From contig DASZMX010000012.1 in NCBI GenBank assembly GCA_035551475.1, forward strand, positions 1 to 34,949: 34,949 nt of DNA. The letters are read 5' to 3'. This document shows positions 1 through 9,120 of the stretch, piece after piece. Under the pieces are notes generated by a model. The model ran no database searches. It had not been told where the DNA came from and saw only the letters and a list, made by a program, of their open reading frames with translations. Positions within the stretch are counted from its first letter, which is position 1. Each line of letters starts with the position of its first letter. The stretch comes from DASZMX01 sp035551475 (GTDB lineage Bacteria; Verrucomicrobiota; Verrucomicrobiia; Limisphaerales; Palsa-1400). The position numbers were made by a program, and so were the translations under genes.

Positions 1-2
1 CG

Positions 3-3000
3 ATCATTCCCGTCAACGCCATCCCGGGCAGCAACACGCTGGAGGTCTGGTGGTATCGCGCCGACACTGTCAATGCGAGCCAAGGCTTTCAATCCTCGTA
101 CTGGCCTTCGGTCATCGGCCATTACAGGCTGCATTGGCCGACGAGCGCGCCGGAGATCATCATGGCGAACAATGCCGGCACCGGGCCGCTGGATAGTTTG
201 CAGGCCAAAGGCACGATTTATCGCCAGCCCAATCCGGCGTTGCCGGGCTATAACCCGAATGAAGAGCACGCCGTCATGTTGGGCGGCCAAGCCTACGCTT
301 TGCGCGACGATCTCAATGTCACCAATTCCGCCGGTTACACCTCCGATCCGTTCGTGCTGATCAATTACACTGGTTCGGATGGCCGGCCCATGATGGCGCC
401 GTATCATGTGCGACGCGAAGCGCCGGAAGCCGGGCAGCTTTTTGACTACATCGTCGATGCTGGCACCATGTTGCAGGCGCCCATGCCCTTGCCGCTTTTG
501 GATCAGCCCATTGAAGGAGCAGGAGCCGGGGCCACCAATTACAATACGGCGCCCTTCGGCACTTCCACCGATTTGCCGGTGGGTTGGTCCGATTCCCTGA
601 CGAATAGTCCGTATCGCCTCTATTCGAACTTCACGTTTCAGGATCGAAAACATAATTTCTGGGTCTATCGCGGCTTGCATTCCGGGTTGCCGACGTTGCA
701 AGCCGGCAAATACAATCCGACGAACAACACCTTTGGCGCGCTGCCTGCGGCCGTCGCGGTGGAAAACCAGGGCTTTACGAATTACATCCACACGTCGCGC
801 CGGGTGGGTTCTCTCGTGGCGAGCAGCACACCCTCCTTGCCGGGCGGCTTGAGTTTCTCCACGGTCAACGGTTCCCTGGCGATTGTCGGAACCCCAACTT
901 CCACGTTGGTGGCCACCAACCTGAGCACCAACTTCCTGCTCACGATTACGGACGGTGATGGAGCGGCTACGTCCAACATGTTTAACCTGCAGATTGCCAC
1001 AAATGGCTCAATCGTGGCGCAGGGGCCCATGGTGATTCTCAGCACGAACAAATATTCCGGCGCACTGGTGACCTACGAAGATCGCCCGCCCTTCCTGGCC
1101 CTCCCGGCGGACACCAGCAACAGCTTCACGATGCGGTTTTATTATAAAACCCAGGCGAGCTTTGACTGGCCCAACACTCCCAACGCCCCGACGGTTGGTT
1201 CGGTCGTGCCTTATCTGCGTCCGTTCAACGGCTCCGGCGGTTTTGTCGGTTCCGCCACCTCCAAGACGACGCCGAGTCTGGATATTGTCTATCGCCCTGT
1301 CTGGCCTTCGCTCGTGAATGGCGCGCCGCTGGCAACGCTGGCCGCCGGCGAAACCCTGACGGTTCCCTGGAAAGGTCTGCCCGCTGTGCGCGGCCAAAGC
1401 AGCGTGGAAATTCTCTACCAACAATCCGTCGCCACCAATGACATCAATACGGGGGCGGCCCACATGAGCGCGATCCTGTACGATCCCACCGTGCAAAAAA
1501 CGGCGTCGCTCGCAGCCGTGCCGGCGGGAGTCATCTCCACGTTGTATCAAGGCAAAGTGTTTTTCCAGGGGCTGCCGCCGAACCTGGTCAATCGCGTTTA
1601 TTTTGACCCCAACACCACGAACCTGGTTTTGCAGGGCGTGTTCGAAAACGACATCGTCGGTGAAAAATGGGTGCAACCGAACATTCTGGATGCGGTGGAA
1701 TTAAACGATCTGATTTCGCTTTGCCCTTCTTCTGATCCAAAGTTCTCCGATTGGTCGCAAGCGGTGGATTCGTTGTCCGCGCCGCTTTATACCTTCCACG
1801 AAGCCCCCGGCATTCCTGGCAGCTACGTGAATGACCCGGCCCGCACGTTGAACTTCGGCGTGAATGTGCCGGTGCAAATCACCAACTCGGATCAACAGGT
1901 GGATTCGTATGCCATGGCCGCCGTCGGCCCGGGCGAGGGTTATTTGACGTTCATCGTGGGCAATAACATCAACCCCGCGCACGCGGGCGAGCCGGTCACG
2001 GTTTATATTCTGCGCGTCTCGCCGCCATTATATCAAGGCGAGTTGAAAGTGATCGAGGATCCTAATCCGCTGAGCGAGTTCATCTCCTTCCAGCACACCA
2101 GCGATCTCGCCGGCCAATCTTCCACCTATGAATACGACTGGCGCATCATGCCGCCGGTGGACGGTTTGGCGCCGACAACCGATCCCACAAACTGGACGCC
2201 TTTGGCCAGCGGAGAGGACATCACTCACTTCACGCTTGGCGGCTCAGGCATTCAAACTTTGGGCGATAACTATATCGCCATGCGCTACCGCGCCCGCAGT
2301 CCCTACGCCGATCCGGCGGTGACGAACTGGTCGCAATGGACCGCGCCTGTCCTGGCGGAAGGCTGGATCAAGCGTGTGCTGGACGGCATCAACCCGTTCA
2401 ACCAGCGCACGAGCGATTTGTTTGACAACCCGGCCAACACCACCGGCGATATTATTTCCGAAGCCGGCCATCGGTGGGAAGGGGACGTCGCCCTCAACGC
2501 CGACACCATCCAAAGCGCGGGTTTGATTGAAATCTACGAAACGGTGCTGCATCGCGGCGAATCCTTGAGCATTAACTCGGGCTATAATTACGGCCCGGCC
2601 AATGACGCGCTGCTTTTGGCTACAGGCTATCTCAACGATCTTTACACGATTGTTGCCAATGACGCGTGGTCGGACGCCGCCAATCCCACCATCGGCATTG
2701 GCACCGCTGATAAGACTTACGGCGACATCGCCACCTCGCTCTTCAAATTCCAGGGTGAAGTCAGTTCCCTGCTCGAGCAGGAATTGGCGTTGCTACGGGG
2801 ACGCGATGATTCCCTTGAACCGGGCGTCAATCTCGCGCCGGTTTATAATCGCCTTTATTGGAATTACACGCGCGGCATCAATGCCGGGGAAGTGATCTAC
2901 GCCCTCAATTACAACATCCTCGATGAGAACAACGATGGCGTCGTGGATGCCGCCGATGCGGCTGTGCTCTACCCGATGGGGCATGGCGACGCCTATGGCC

Positions 3001-5942
3001 ACTACCTGACGGCGTTGGGCAATTATTATCAGCTCATCATGAACCCCAATTTTGATTGGGTTCCGCGGATTGAAGCGGTCACCATCCTGGGGGCCACCGT
3101 CTCCGTGGACTACGAAGACGAGCGCAAATTCGCCTCCGGCGCCGCAGCCCTGGCCCGCACGGGCCGGCAGGTGTTCGACTTGACATGGCGCGAAGATTAC
3201 CAGCCCGGCACCTCGGGCGGCTGGAGCTACATGGACCAAACCACGGTCAACAACGCCCGGCCGTATCAGGTCGGCCTTTCCACCTCCTACGTCACAAAAT
3301 ACTGGGGCCTCGATCATTGGGCAACCCGCGTGGAACAGGGTTCCTACATTAACTGGATTGTGGGCAACGCGATTCTGCCGCCGGTGGATCCGGATCCCAC
3401 GCATCAAGGCATCCAGAAGGTGGACCGCACCACGGTTCCTGAGTTGGTGGAGCTTCCGCAAACCGCGTCCGCGTTGCAGTCCGACATGGATAACGCCGAA
3501 GCTGGCTTCACCCCTCTGAGCCTCTCGCAAAATGCCATACCGTTCGACATCAATCCGCTGCAAGTCACCGGGCCCAATCCGTTGACGCATTTTGAGCAGA
3601 TTTATCAACGCGCGTTGACCGCCTTGAACAACGCGGTCGTCTCCTTCAATGACGCCCAGAACGTCACCGAGTTGATGCGTTCGGAAGAAGATTCACTCGC
3701 GGACTTCCAAGCGGGCGTCACCGACCAGGAACTGGCCTACAATAACCAATTGATCGAAGTTTACGGCACGCCGTACCCCGACGACATCGGGCCCGGCAAG
3801 ACGTATCCTCAAGGCTACAATGGCCCTGATTTGATTCATTTCAGCTACGTCGAAAATCCGGACACGAATACGTTCAATGGCATCCTGCCCGACCCCACGC
3901 AGGCCCAGACGTTCTATCTGGATGTTCAGCAATTGCCGACGAATTGGTCTTCCACGATGTATGAAAACTTTAATTACATCGAGGAAAGCACGGCTCCGGG
4001 CTACACAAGCAGCAGCAACGTGGTGCCCTTCGTGATCGGCGCGAATGGTTTCTTCAGCAAGCCTGCCACCTGGACGAGCCAGCGCGCGACCACCGGCTCT
4101 ATTCAGCAGTCCATCTCCGCGCTGTGCGCCGCCCAAAACGCCTTGCGCCAGGATGCGTTCAACGAGAACTTTGACAAGACCGTTCTCGACAAGGACATGA
4201 ACGCGTTTATCGACCAGACTGCGTTCGAAAATCTCGTCACCAGCTCTGCCAACAGCAATTCGGATTATGCGACCGATATCAGCGACATTAACGCTGCCTA
4301 CAGCATCGCCCATCAATGGACCGCTCTGGCAGCGCAAATCTCCGGTGACGTGGCGACCGGCCTCAGCACATCCGACCCCACGACGGTGATTGCAGGTTTG
4401 GCGGATGGCGGTGACTTCCTGGCGCCGCTCAAAGGTCTTACCTACTTGCTCGCCGTGCAGGTGAAATGGGGCATCATGGCGGGCGACGCCGTCGCCTTCA
4501 CCGCTCTCACTGCCGCCTCCACGGGGTTGCAGGCGGATATCAACGATATCAATAAGAACATTGCCAACGCCCAGCTCGATAACGATCTGAAGTCCGCTGT
4601 GGTCAACCTGGGCAATGAGCAGAACAACCTGGAAGGGGACTTGATCACGTTCAACAATCAGTTGCGAACGGTCAATGACGCGCAGGCCGCGTATCAAGCG
4701 CAGGTCTTCAACGGCAATCAAATCCAGGCGCAACGCCTCACGTTCCGCCAGCATGCCGCGGCGCTGGTGCAGGGATTCCGCACCCGCGATGCCGCTTTCC
4801 GGCTGTTCCAGAATGAAAAACTGGAGCGTTATCTGACATTGTTCAACCTGGCCGCTCAATATTCCTATCTGGCTGCGCAAGCCTACGATTACGAGACGGG
4901 TCTCCTGAACACGCCGCAAGGCGCGTCGTTCCTGAACAAGATCATCAGCGCGCAGGCGCTCGGTGTGGTTACGGACGGCCAGCCGCAATTTGCGGGAAGC
5001 GACACGGGCGATCCTGGTCTTTCCAGCGCCTTGGCGGAAATGAAATCCGATTGGGACGTGCTCAAAGGCCGCCTCGGCTTTAATAACCCGGATGGTTACG
5101 GAACAACGGTATCCCTCCGCTCCGAAAACTATCGCATTCTCGGAACCTCCGACGGCGATTCCAACTGGAAACAGGTCCTGCAAAACGGGCGCGTGGCCGA
5201 TTTACTGGCGGATTCCGATGTCAAGCGCAACTGCCTGCAGATTGACAATGGCAGCGGCTTGCCTGTCCCTGGCATTGTGCTGCAATTCAGCACCGTGATT
5301 GCCGATGGACTCAATCTGTTTGGCAACCAACTGGCGGCGGGCGATCATAATTACAGCTCCAGTTCGTTCGCCACCAAGATCTTCTCCGTGGGCGTCGATT
5401 TCGACGGCTATGTCGGCATGGATAATCCCAATCCCGCCGGTGGAACTTCGCCGCCCGACCCGACTCTAGATCCGAATGGGTTGTCCGCGACGCCGTATGT
5501 TTACCTGATTCCGTGCGGCGCCGATTCCATGCGCAGCCCACCCTTGGGCGACACCACAGCGGTGCGCACTTGGAACGTGGATGATGTGGCCGTGCCGCTG
5601 CCGTTCAACATCAGCGCCTCGGACTTCTCGAGCAATCCGTTCTATACGTCGGCCAATTCGCTGACGGAACCGCTGTTTGCGATCCGCAAACATCAGGCGT
5701 TCCGTCCCGTTTCCAGCACCTCGGTGTTCAACACGAGCATCTATGGCGCAACCGGCGCGTTGCAGCCTTCGCAATACACAAACAAACGCCTGATCGGCCG
5801 CTCCATTTGGAATAGCAAATGGAAGCTCGTCATTCCGGGTCAAACTCTGCTGAACGATCCTAACCAGGGCCTTGACCGTTTCATGAATTCGGTCAAGGAC
5901 GTCAAACTCTATTTCATCACGTACTCCTACGCGGGCAACTAA
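3..5942 (+). CDS. Giant secreted/surface protein, 5' end outside the window
   Basis: The reading frame is open from the left edge, so the gene starts upstream; the ATG at 162 is only an internal methionine. About 1,979 residues are visible. A putative Ig-like (He_PIG type) stretch lies near 811-1010, with LPGGLSF and GSLAIVGTPTST. A dockerin/EF-hand-like loop DENNDGVVDAAD is at 2922-2957. A long Ala/Gln/Asn-rich helical region runs about 4460-4910 and contains FNLAAQYSYLAAQAYDYETG. The last residues read SIWNSKWKLVIPG, then VKDVKLYFITYSYAGN. The helical body plus this ending recalls the C-terminal part of TcA-type toxin subunits, from memory only. The next gene follows after 17 bases, suggesting an operon. 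The N-terminus and any signal peptide cannot be seen. Existence of the gene is certain; its function is unknown. Confidence 0.85.
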   Translation: MIPVNAIPGSNTLEVWWYRADTVNASQGFQSSYWPSVIGHYRLHWPTSAPEIIMANNAGTGPLDSLQAKGTIYRQPNPALPGYNPNEEHAVMLGGQAYALRDDLNVTNSAGYTSDPFVLINYTGSDGRPMMAPYHVRREAPEAGQLFDYIVDAGTMLQAPMPLPLLDQPIEGAGAGATNYNTAPFGTSTDLPVGWSDSLTNSPYRLYSNFTFQDRKHNFWVYRGLHSGLPTLQAGKYNPTNNTFGALPAAVAVENQGFTNYIHTSRRVGSLVASSTPSLPGGLSFSTVNGSLAIVGTPTSTLVATNLSTNFLLTITDGDGAATSNMFNLQIATNGSIVAQGPMVILSTNKYSGALVTYEDRPPFLALPADTSNSFTMRFYYKTQASFDWPNTPNAPTVGSVVPYLRPFNGSGGFVGSATSKTTPSLDIVYRPVWPSLVNGAPLATLAAGETLTVPWKGLPAVRGQSSVEILYQQSVATNDINTGAAHMSAILYDPTVQKTASLAAVPAGVISTLYQGKVFFQGLPPNLVNRVYFDPNTTNLVLQGVFENDIVGEKWVQPNILDAVELNDLISLCPSSDPKFSDWSQAVDSLSAPLYTFHEAPGIPGSYVNDPARTLNFGVNVPVQITNSDQQVDSYAMAAVGPGEGYLTFIVGNNINPAHAGEPVTVYILRVSPPLYQGELKVIEDPNPLSEFISFQHTSDLAGQSSTYEYDWRIMPPVDGLAPTTDPTNWTPLASGEDITHFTLGGSGIQTLGDNYIAMRYRARSPYADPAVTNWSQWTAPVLAEGWIKRVLDGINPFNQRTSDLFDNPANTTGDIISEAGHRWEGDVALNADTIQSAGLIEIYETVLHRGESLSINSGYNYGPANDALLLATGYLNDLYTIVANDAWSDAANPTIGIGTADKTYGDIATSLFKFQGEVSSLLEQELALLRGRDDSLEPGVNLAPVYNRLYWNYTRGINAGEVIYALNYNILDENNDGVVDAADAAVLYPMGHGDAYGHYLTALGNYYQLIMNPNFDWVPRIEAVTILGATVSVDYEDERKFASGAAALARTGRQVFDLTWREDYQPGTSGGWSYMDQTTVNNARPYQVGLSTSYVTKYWGLDHWATRVEQGSYINWIVGNAILPPVDPDPTHQGIQKVDRTTVPELVELPQTASALQSDMDNAEAGFTPLSLSQNAIPFDINPLQVTGPNPLTHFEQIYQRALTALNNAVVSFNDAQNVTELMRSEEDSLADFQAGVTDQELAYNNQLIEVYGTPYPDDIGPGKTYPQGYNGPDLIHFSYVENPDTNTFNGILPDPTQAQTFYLDVQQLPTNWSSTMYENFNYIEESTAPGYTSSSNVVPFVIGANGFFSKPATWTSQRATTGSIQQSISALCAAQNALRQDAFNENFDKTVLDKDMNAFIDQTAFENLVTSSANSNSDYATDISDINAAYSIAHQWTALAAQISGDVATGLSTSDPTTVIAGLADGGDFLAPLKGLTYLLAVQVKWGIMAGDAVAFTALTAASTGLQADINDINKNIANAQLDNDLKSAVVNLGNEQNNLEGDLITFNNQLRTVNDAQAAYQAQVFNGNQIQAQRLTFRQHAAALVQGFRTRDAAFRLFQNEKLERYLTLFNLAAQYSYLAAQAYDYETGLLNTPQGASFLNKIISAQALGVVTDGQPQFAGSDTGDPGLSSALAEMKSDWDVLKGRLGFNNPDGYGTTVSLRSENYRILGTSDGDSNWKQVLQNGRVADLLADSDVKRNCLQIDNGSGLPVPGIVLQFSTVIADGLNLFGNQLAAGDHNYSSSSFATKIFSVGVDFDGYVGMDNPNPAGGTSPPDPTLDPNGLSATPYVYLIPCGADSMRSPPLGDTTAVRTWNVDDVAVPLPFNISASDFSSNPFYTSANSLTEPLFAIRKHQAFRPVSSTSVFNTSIYGATGALQPSQYTNKRLIGRSIWNSKWKLVIPGQTLLNDPNQGLDRFMNSVKDVKLYFITYSYAGN

Positions 5943-5959
5943 TCTCTGGAAGCTGACTT

Positions 5960-6811
5960 ATGAAAAGGATTCTTACTCGACTAGTGTTAGTCGCCGCGCT
6001 CGGCTCGCTGTTTGGCGCCGATTCCGCGCAGGCCTTCCCGCCGGCGCCGTATCACCTCATCTACGGCACGGCCCGGGATCAATACGGGACGCCTTTCAGC
6101 GCCCCCAATGTTTCGGTCGTGCTCGAAACGCAATCGGGCGTCCGTTTGCCCGTGACCGTTATTCCAGGTTTGGGCGCGGGCGTGAATTACCAGATCAAAG
6201 TTCCCATGGACGCTGGTTTGACCCCCGACCTTTATCAAGCGAACGCCTTGCTCTACTCGGCGCCGTTCAAGATGTACGTGGTCGTGGGTTCGGTCACAAA
6301 TCTGCCGCTTCAAACCTCGACCAATTACACGCTCCTGGGCAAATGGGGCGAATCCACCCGCATTGATCTGACGCTCGGGGTTGATTCCAATGGCGACGGC
6401 ATTCCCGACGCCTGGGAATATGCTTACCTGGCCACCCTGGGTTTGAACCTTCCGCTCTCGGCGCTCAATCGCAATTCCAGCCTGGCGCACGACGGCCGCA
6501 CGCTCGCGCAGGAATTCCTGCTCGGCAATTACCCGTTCGATCCGGACGACCAACTCACGGTGAGCATTGTGGGCATGAATGGCAATGCGCCCATCGTCCA
6601 GTTTCCAACGATGACGGGACGCTCCTACACCTTGCTTGGCTCCACGGACATGCAGCATTGGTCGCTGTTGAATTTCGTCCTCCCCAATGAGGATCCGGCC
6701 ACCACCGGCCATACCTTTTTCTATGCGAGCGGCATCAGCACCCAGCAAGTCCAGGTCATTTTGCCGCCGGACGCCCCGAAAGGGCTCTTCATTAAGTTGC
6801 TGCTCCAATAG
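5960..6811 (+). CDS. Secreted protein with Ca-binding TSP3/dockerin-like loop and STD-W module
   Basis: This 283-residue protein starts at an ATG preceded by GGAAG at 5948-5952, 17 bases after the giant gene. A Sec signal peptide (MKRILTRL, hydrophobic core, then ADSAQA) is probably cleaved after residue 25. There is no lipobox cysteine. A beta-rich region follows. DSNGDGIPDAWE, at residues 142-153, is a calcium-binding loop of the type seen in bacterial thrombospondin type-3 repeats. Near residue 220, GRSYTLLGSTDMQHW matches the module repeated in the gene at 7376. It lacks the RFY ending found there and closes instead with GLFIKLLLQ. It is probably exported together with the upstream giant protein. 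The role is unknown; a structural or adhesion role is inference. Confidence 0.8.
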   Translation: MKRILTRLVLVAALGSLFGADSAQAFPPAPYHLIYGTARDQYGTPFSAPNVSVVLETQSGVRLPVTVIPGLGAGVNYQIKVPMDAGLTPDLYQANALLYSAPFKMYVVVGSVTNLPLQTSTNYTLLGKWGESTRIDLTLGVDSNGDGIPDAWEYAYLATLGLNLPLSALNRNSSLAHDGRTLAQEFLLGNYPFDPDDQLTVSIVGMNGNAPIVQFPTMTGRSYTLLGSTDMQHWSLLNFVLPNEDPATTGHTFFYASGISTQQVQVILPPDAPKGLFIKLLLQ

Positions 6812-6813
6812 CA

Positions 6814-7401
6814 ATGGCGTCCAACGAAAAATCCAGGGGTCTCGGCTGGGTTCTGCTGTTGGCGCTGGTCGGACTGGCCTTGTTCTGGGCCCGGTCGTCC
6901 CGTCCGCCGGTGGCGCCGGCCGCTCCCGTGGCCGTGCCGCGCCGCGAAATGGCGCAACGCGACGGACTCTGGCATCACGGCGCCGATACCAATCTTTTTA
7001 CAGGGATCATGTCGGAGACATATACGAACGGCGTCACGATGGCGCGAATTGCGATTTCGAACGGCCTGGTTCATGGCTGGACCGAAACCTGGTTTGCCAA
7101 CGGGCAAAGGCAGTCCCGCGAAGGATTCAAAAATGGCGTCTCAGACGGTCTTCGTGAAAAATGGTTTGAGAATGGACGCAAAATGTCCGAAGCCACCATC
7201 TCCAATGGCGTGGTCGTCGGCAACTTTCGGCGCTGGTACGACAATGGCCAGCTTGCCGAGATGATCGAGATGACAAACGGCCAGCCTGCCGGTGTTGCCT
7301 GGTATCCGAGCGGCTATGTCAAAGCCGAGACCACCGTGCAGAACGGCAAAGCGCTTAACCGGAGGTTCTGGAAGGATGGCGAACTCAAATCCCTCGAGTA
7401 A
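6814..7401 (+). CDS. Membrane-anchored MORN-type (YwqK-like) repeat protein
   Basis: This 195-residue protein starts two bases after the preceding stop. It has one N-terminal membrane segment (about residues 11-25) followed by an Ala/Pro-rich linker. The rest is built from repeated units of the form N-G-x-x-x-G-x-x-x-x-W-x-x-N-G-x, for example HGWTETWFANGQRQ, DGLREKWFENGRKM and GNFRRWYDNGQLAE. This is the MORN_2 pattern found in proteins often annotated as YwqK-family antitoxins. No toxin gene is adjacent and the protein is anchored outside the cytoplasm, so an antitoxin role is unlikely. Its place among secreted-protein genes suggests an envelope role. The family call is good; the function is not known. 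Confidence 0.8.
   Translation: MASNEKSRGLGWVLLLALVGLALFWARSSRPPVAPAAPVAVPRREMAQRDGLWHHGADTNLFTGIMSETYTNGVTMARIAISNGLVHGWTETWFANGQRQSREGFKNGVSDGLREKWFENGRKMSEATISNGVVVGNFRRWYDNGQLAEMIEMTNGQPAGVAWYPSGYVKAETTVQNGKALNRRFWKDGELKSLE
7361..7365 (+). promoter_or_regulatory. Shine-Dalgarno site deciding the start at 7376
   Basis: GGAGG lies ten bases before the ATG at 7376, inside the end of the upstream MORN gene. It supports this start over earlier in-frame ATGs such as 7292, and it implies coupled translation of the two overlapping genes. Confidence 0.6.
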
Positions 7402-9058
7402 TCGCTGCCGCGCCGCGCTGGTTTTTCTTGCCTGCCTGCTTTTCTGGACAGGGCAAATGAATGCCCAGGTCGCCATTTCCCGTTTTGTCACCGCCGCTGG
7501 CGGCGGGTCCGCAGCCAAAGGGGCTTACGTTGTCACGGACACGATTGGCGAATCCGTCGTTGGTTCGTCCCACTCTGCGGTATATGCCGTGTCCGCCGGA
7601 TTTTGGGGGACGTTTGGGTCCGCGCCTGTGCCTTCGACCTACACCCTGACGGCCGCTGCGGGCTCGCCCACCGTGATTCCGATTTCTGCGGTGCTGGCGG
7701 GAGCCTCCGCCGACGGCGAAACGGTTCTCTTGACAGGAGCCGACGCGGTCAGCTCTCACGGCGGCGCCATCAGCCGTGACGCGTCGAACCTGACCTACAC
7801 ATCGGCCAATGGTTTTACCGGCGCCGACAGCTTCCAATACGTTATCGTTGACCAGTCGGGCGACACCGCCATCGGCACAATTACCATCGAAGTCGTGGCC
7901 GGGGGCCTCACGCCGGCCCCGACCATCACCAATGAAACGGTTTTGCCCAACGGCCAGTTTCGCCTCCAATTTTCTGGCGCGCCGAATGCCATTTACACGG
8001 TGCTGGCCTCCACGAATCTCATTACGTGGGCGCCCATCGGCGTGGCGGCGCAAATTTCTTCCGGGCAGTTTCAATTCATCGACACCAACGCCGCCAATTT
8101 CCCGCGCCGCTTCTACAAACTGGAAACCGTGCCGTCTTTGCCGGCGGCGGGCCCGACGATTACCAGCCCTGTTGTTCTTTCCAACGGCCAATTCCAGTTC
8201 CAATTCTCCGGCGTTCCGAATGCGATTTACACGGTGCTGGCGTCCTCGAATCTCACCACTTGGGCGCCCATCGGCGTGGCGGCGCAAATTTCTTCCGGCC
8301 ACTTTCAATTCATCGACACTAACGCCGCCAATTTTCCGCGTCGTTTCTATAAAGTGGAGCTCGCGGCATCCCTGCCTGCCGTTGGTCCAACGATCACAAG
8401 CGAAAATGTTTTGCCGAATGGCCAGTTCCATATCCATTTCCTGGGTGACAGCGCCGCCGTTTACACGGTGCTGGCTTCCACCAATTTGACGACGTGGACG
8501 CCGGTCGGCTTGGCCATCCAAACGACGGCCGGCGTTTTCGACTTTACGGACATCAATGCCGCGTCTTTCCCGCATCGGTTTTATAAACTTCAAGTCGGAG
8601 TGTCGCTGCCGCCGGTCAATCCCGTAACCGTTCCCGTCATTTCCGGCGCCGCCACGCAGACGAATGGCTTCCACGTCCACATCAACGGCGCCACTAATTC
8701 GGTCTATTTCGTCTCCGCCTCCACCAATTTGCAAACGTGGATTGTCCTCGGCCTGGCCATCCAGACCAGCCCCGGCTCCTATGATTTCGTTGACACTAAT
8801 TCATTCCTTTTCCCGCGCCGGTTTTATCGCGTCGCCCAAGCCGTGCTCGCGCCAGCGGCCATTGTCGCGCTCACTCCCACCAACGGCGGTTTCAACCTTC
8901 TTATTTCCGGCGCCGGCAGCAGTTATACGGTGATGACCTCGACCAATCTGGCGCAGTGGACGCCCTTGGGCTCTGCCGCGCCCGTGGGGGCAAACCTTTT
9001 CCAATTCATCGACGCTATCAAAGCCCCCGCCCGCTTCTACCGCATTCGTTCCCCGTAG
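7376..9058 (+). CDS. Secreted Ig/cadherin-like protein with five tandem STNL-W modules
   Basis: The ATG at 7376 is chosen because GGAGG lies at 7361-7365 and it gives a clean signal peptide (MANSNPSSNRCR, hydrophobic core, ending MNAQ). The reading frame is open further upstream, but that would overlap the previous gene more. The product is 560 residues and overlaps its neighbour by 26 bases. A bacterial Ig/cadherin-like domain (about residues 85-180) contains GFTGADSFQYVIVDQSG. Five repeats of roughly 78-82 residues follow, with the core IYTVLASTNLxxW and, in four of them, a RRFY-like ending (FPRRFYK, FPHRFYK, FPRRFYR); the last ends ARFYRIRSP. The first two repeats are also very similar as DNA. 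The protein is probably extracellular; adhesion or display is inference. Confidence 0.82.
   Translation: MANSNPSSNRCRAALVFLACLLFWTGQMNAQVAISRFVTAAGGGSAAKGAYVVTDTIGESVVGSSHSAVYAVSAGFWGTFGSAPVPSTYTLTAAAGSPTVIPISAVLAGASADGETVLLTGADAVSSHGGAISRDASNLTYTSANGFTGADSFQYVIVDQSGDTAIGTITIEVVAGGLTPAPTITNETVLPNGQFRLQFSGAPNAIYTVLASTNLITWAPIGVAAQISSGQFQFIDTNAANFPRRFYKLETVPSLPAAGPTITSPVVLSNGQFQFQFSGVPNAIYTVLASSNLTTWAPIGVAAQISSGHFQFIDTNAANFPRRFYKVELAASLPAVGPTITSENVLPNGQFHIHFLGDSAAVYTVLASTNLTTWTPVGLAIQTTAGVFDFTDINAASFPHRFYKLQVGVSLPPVNPVTVPVISGAATQTNGFHVHINGATNSVYFVSASTNLQTWIVLGLAIQTSPGSYDFVDTNSFLFPRRFYRVAQAVLAPAAIVALTPTNGGFNLLISGAGSSYTVMTSTNLAQWTPLGSAAPVGANLFQFIDAIKAPARFYRIRSP
8024..8120 (+). repeat. Direct repeat copy 1 (STNL-W module)
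   Basis: This segment recurs 234 bases downstream at 8258-8354. It includes an exact 38-base match (8027-8064 against 8261-8298). By eye I count about eight differences over 97 bases. It encodes the WAPIGVAAQISSG and FIDTNAANFPRRFYK part of the protein module. Confidence 0.85.
8258..8354 (+). repeat. Direct repeat copy 2 (STNL-W module)
   Basis: This is the second copy of the repeat at 8024-8120, exactly 234 bases (78 codons) away. Most differences outside the exact 38-base core are third-codon changes, so the protein is nearly unchanged. The later three modules of the gene are much more diverged at the DNA level. Confidence 0.85.
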
Positions 9059-9120
9059 GTGGCGCGCAGCGCGTATTTTCCCCGTCTTGTAAAATAGCGC
9101 GGCCGCTCTAAAATTCGTCC

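Noticed and set aside
162..164. ATG as the start of the giant gene
   Set aside because: The same frame is open and protein-like (for example VWWYRADTVNASQG) back to base 3, so the gene begins left of the window.
3693..5183. 496-codon minus-strand open frame
   Set aside because: Antisense shadow of the giant secreted protein; composition is that of a shadow frame and no domain is visible.
6814..7401. Toxin-antitoxin system
   Set aside because: The YwqK-like protein is membrane-anchored and no toxin-like gene is adjacent.
7385..8734. 449-codon minus-strand open frame
   Set aside because: Its repeats merely mirror the tandem module on the plus strand, whose product has a signal peptide and coherent domains.
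7925..9058. CRISPR-like or other non-coding repeat array
   Set aside because: The 234-base periodicity is a whole number of codons in a continuous reading frame; the repeats are protein modules.
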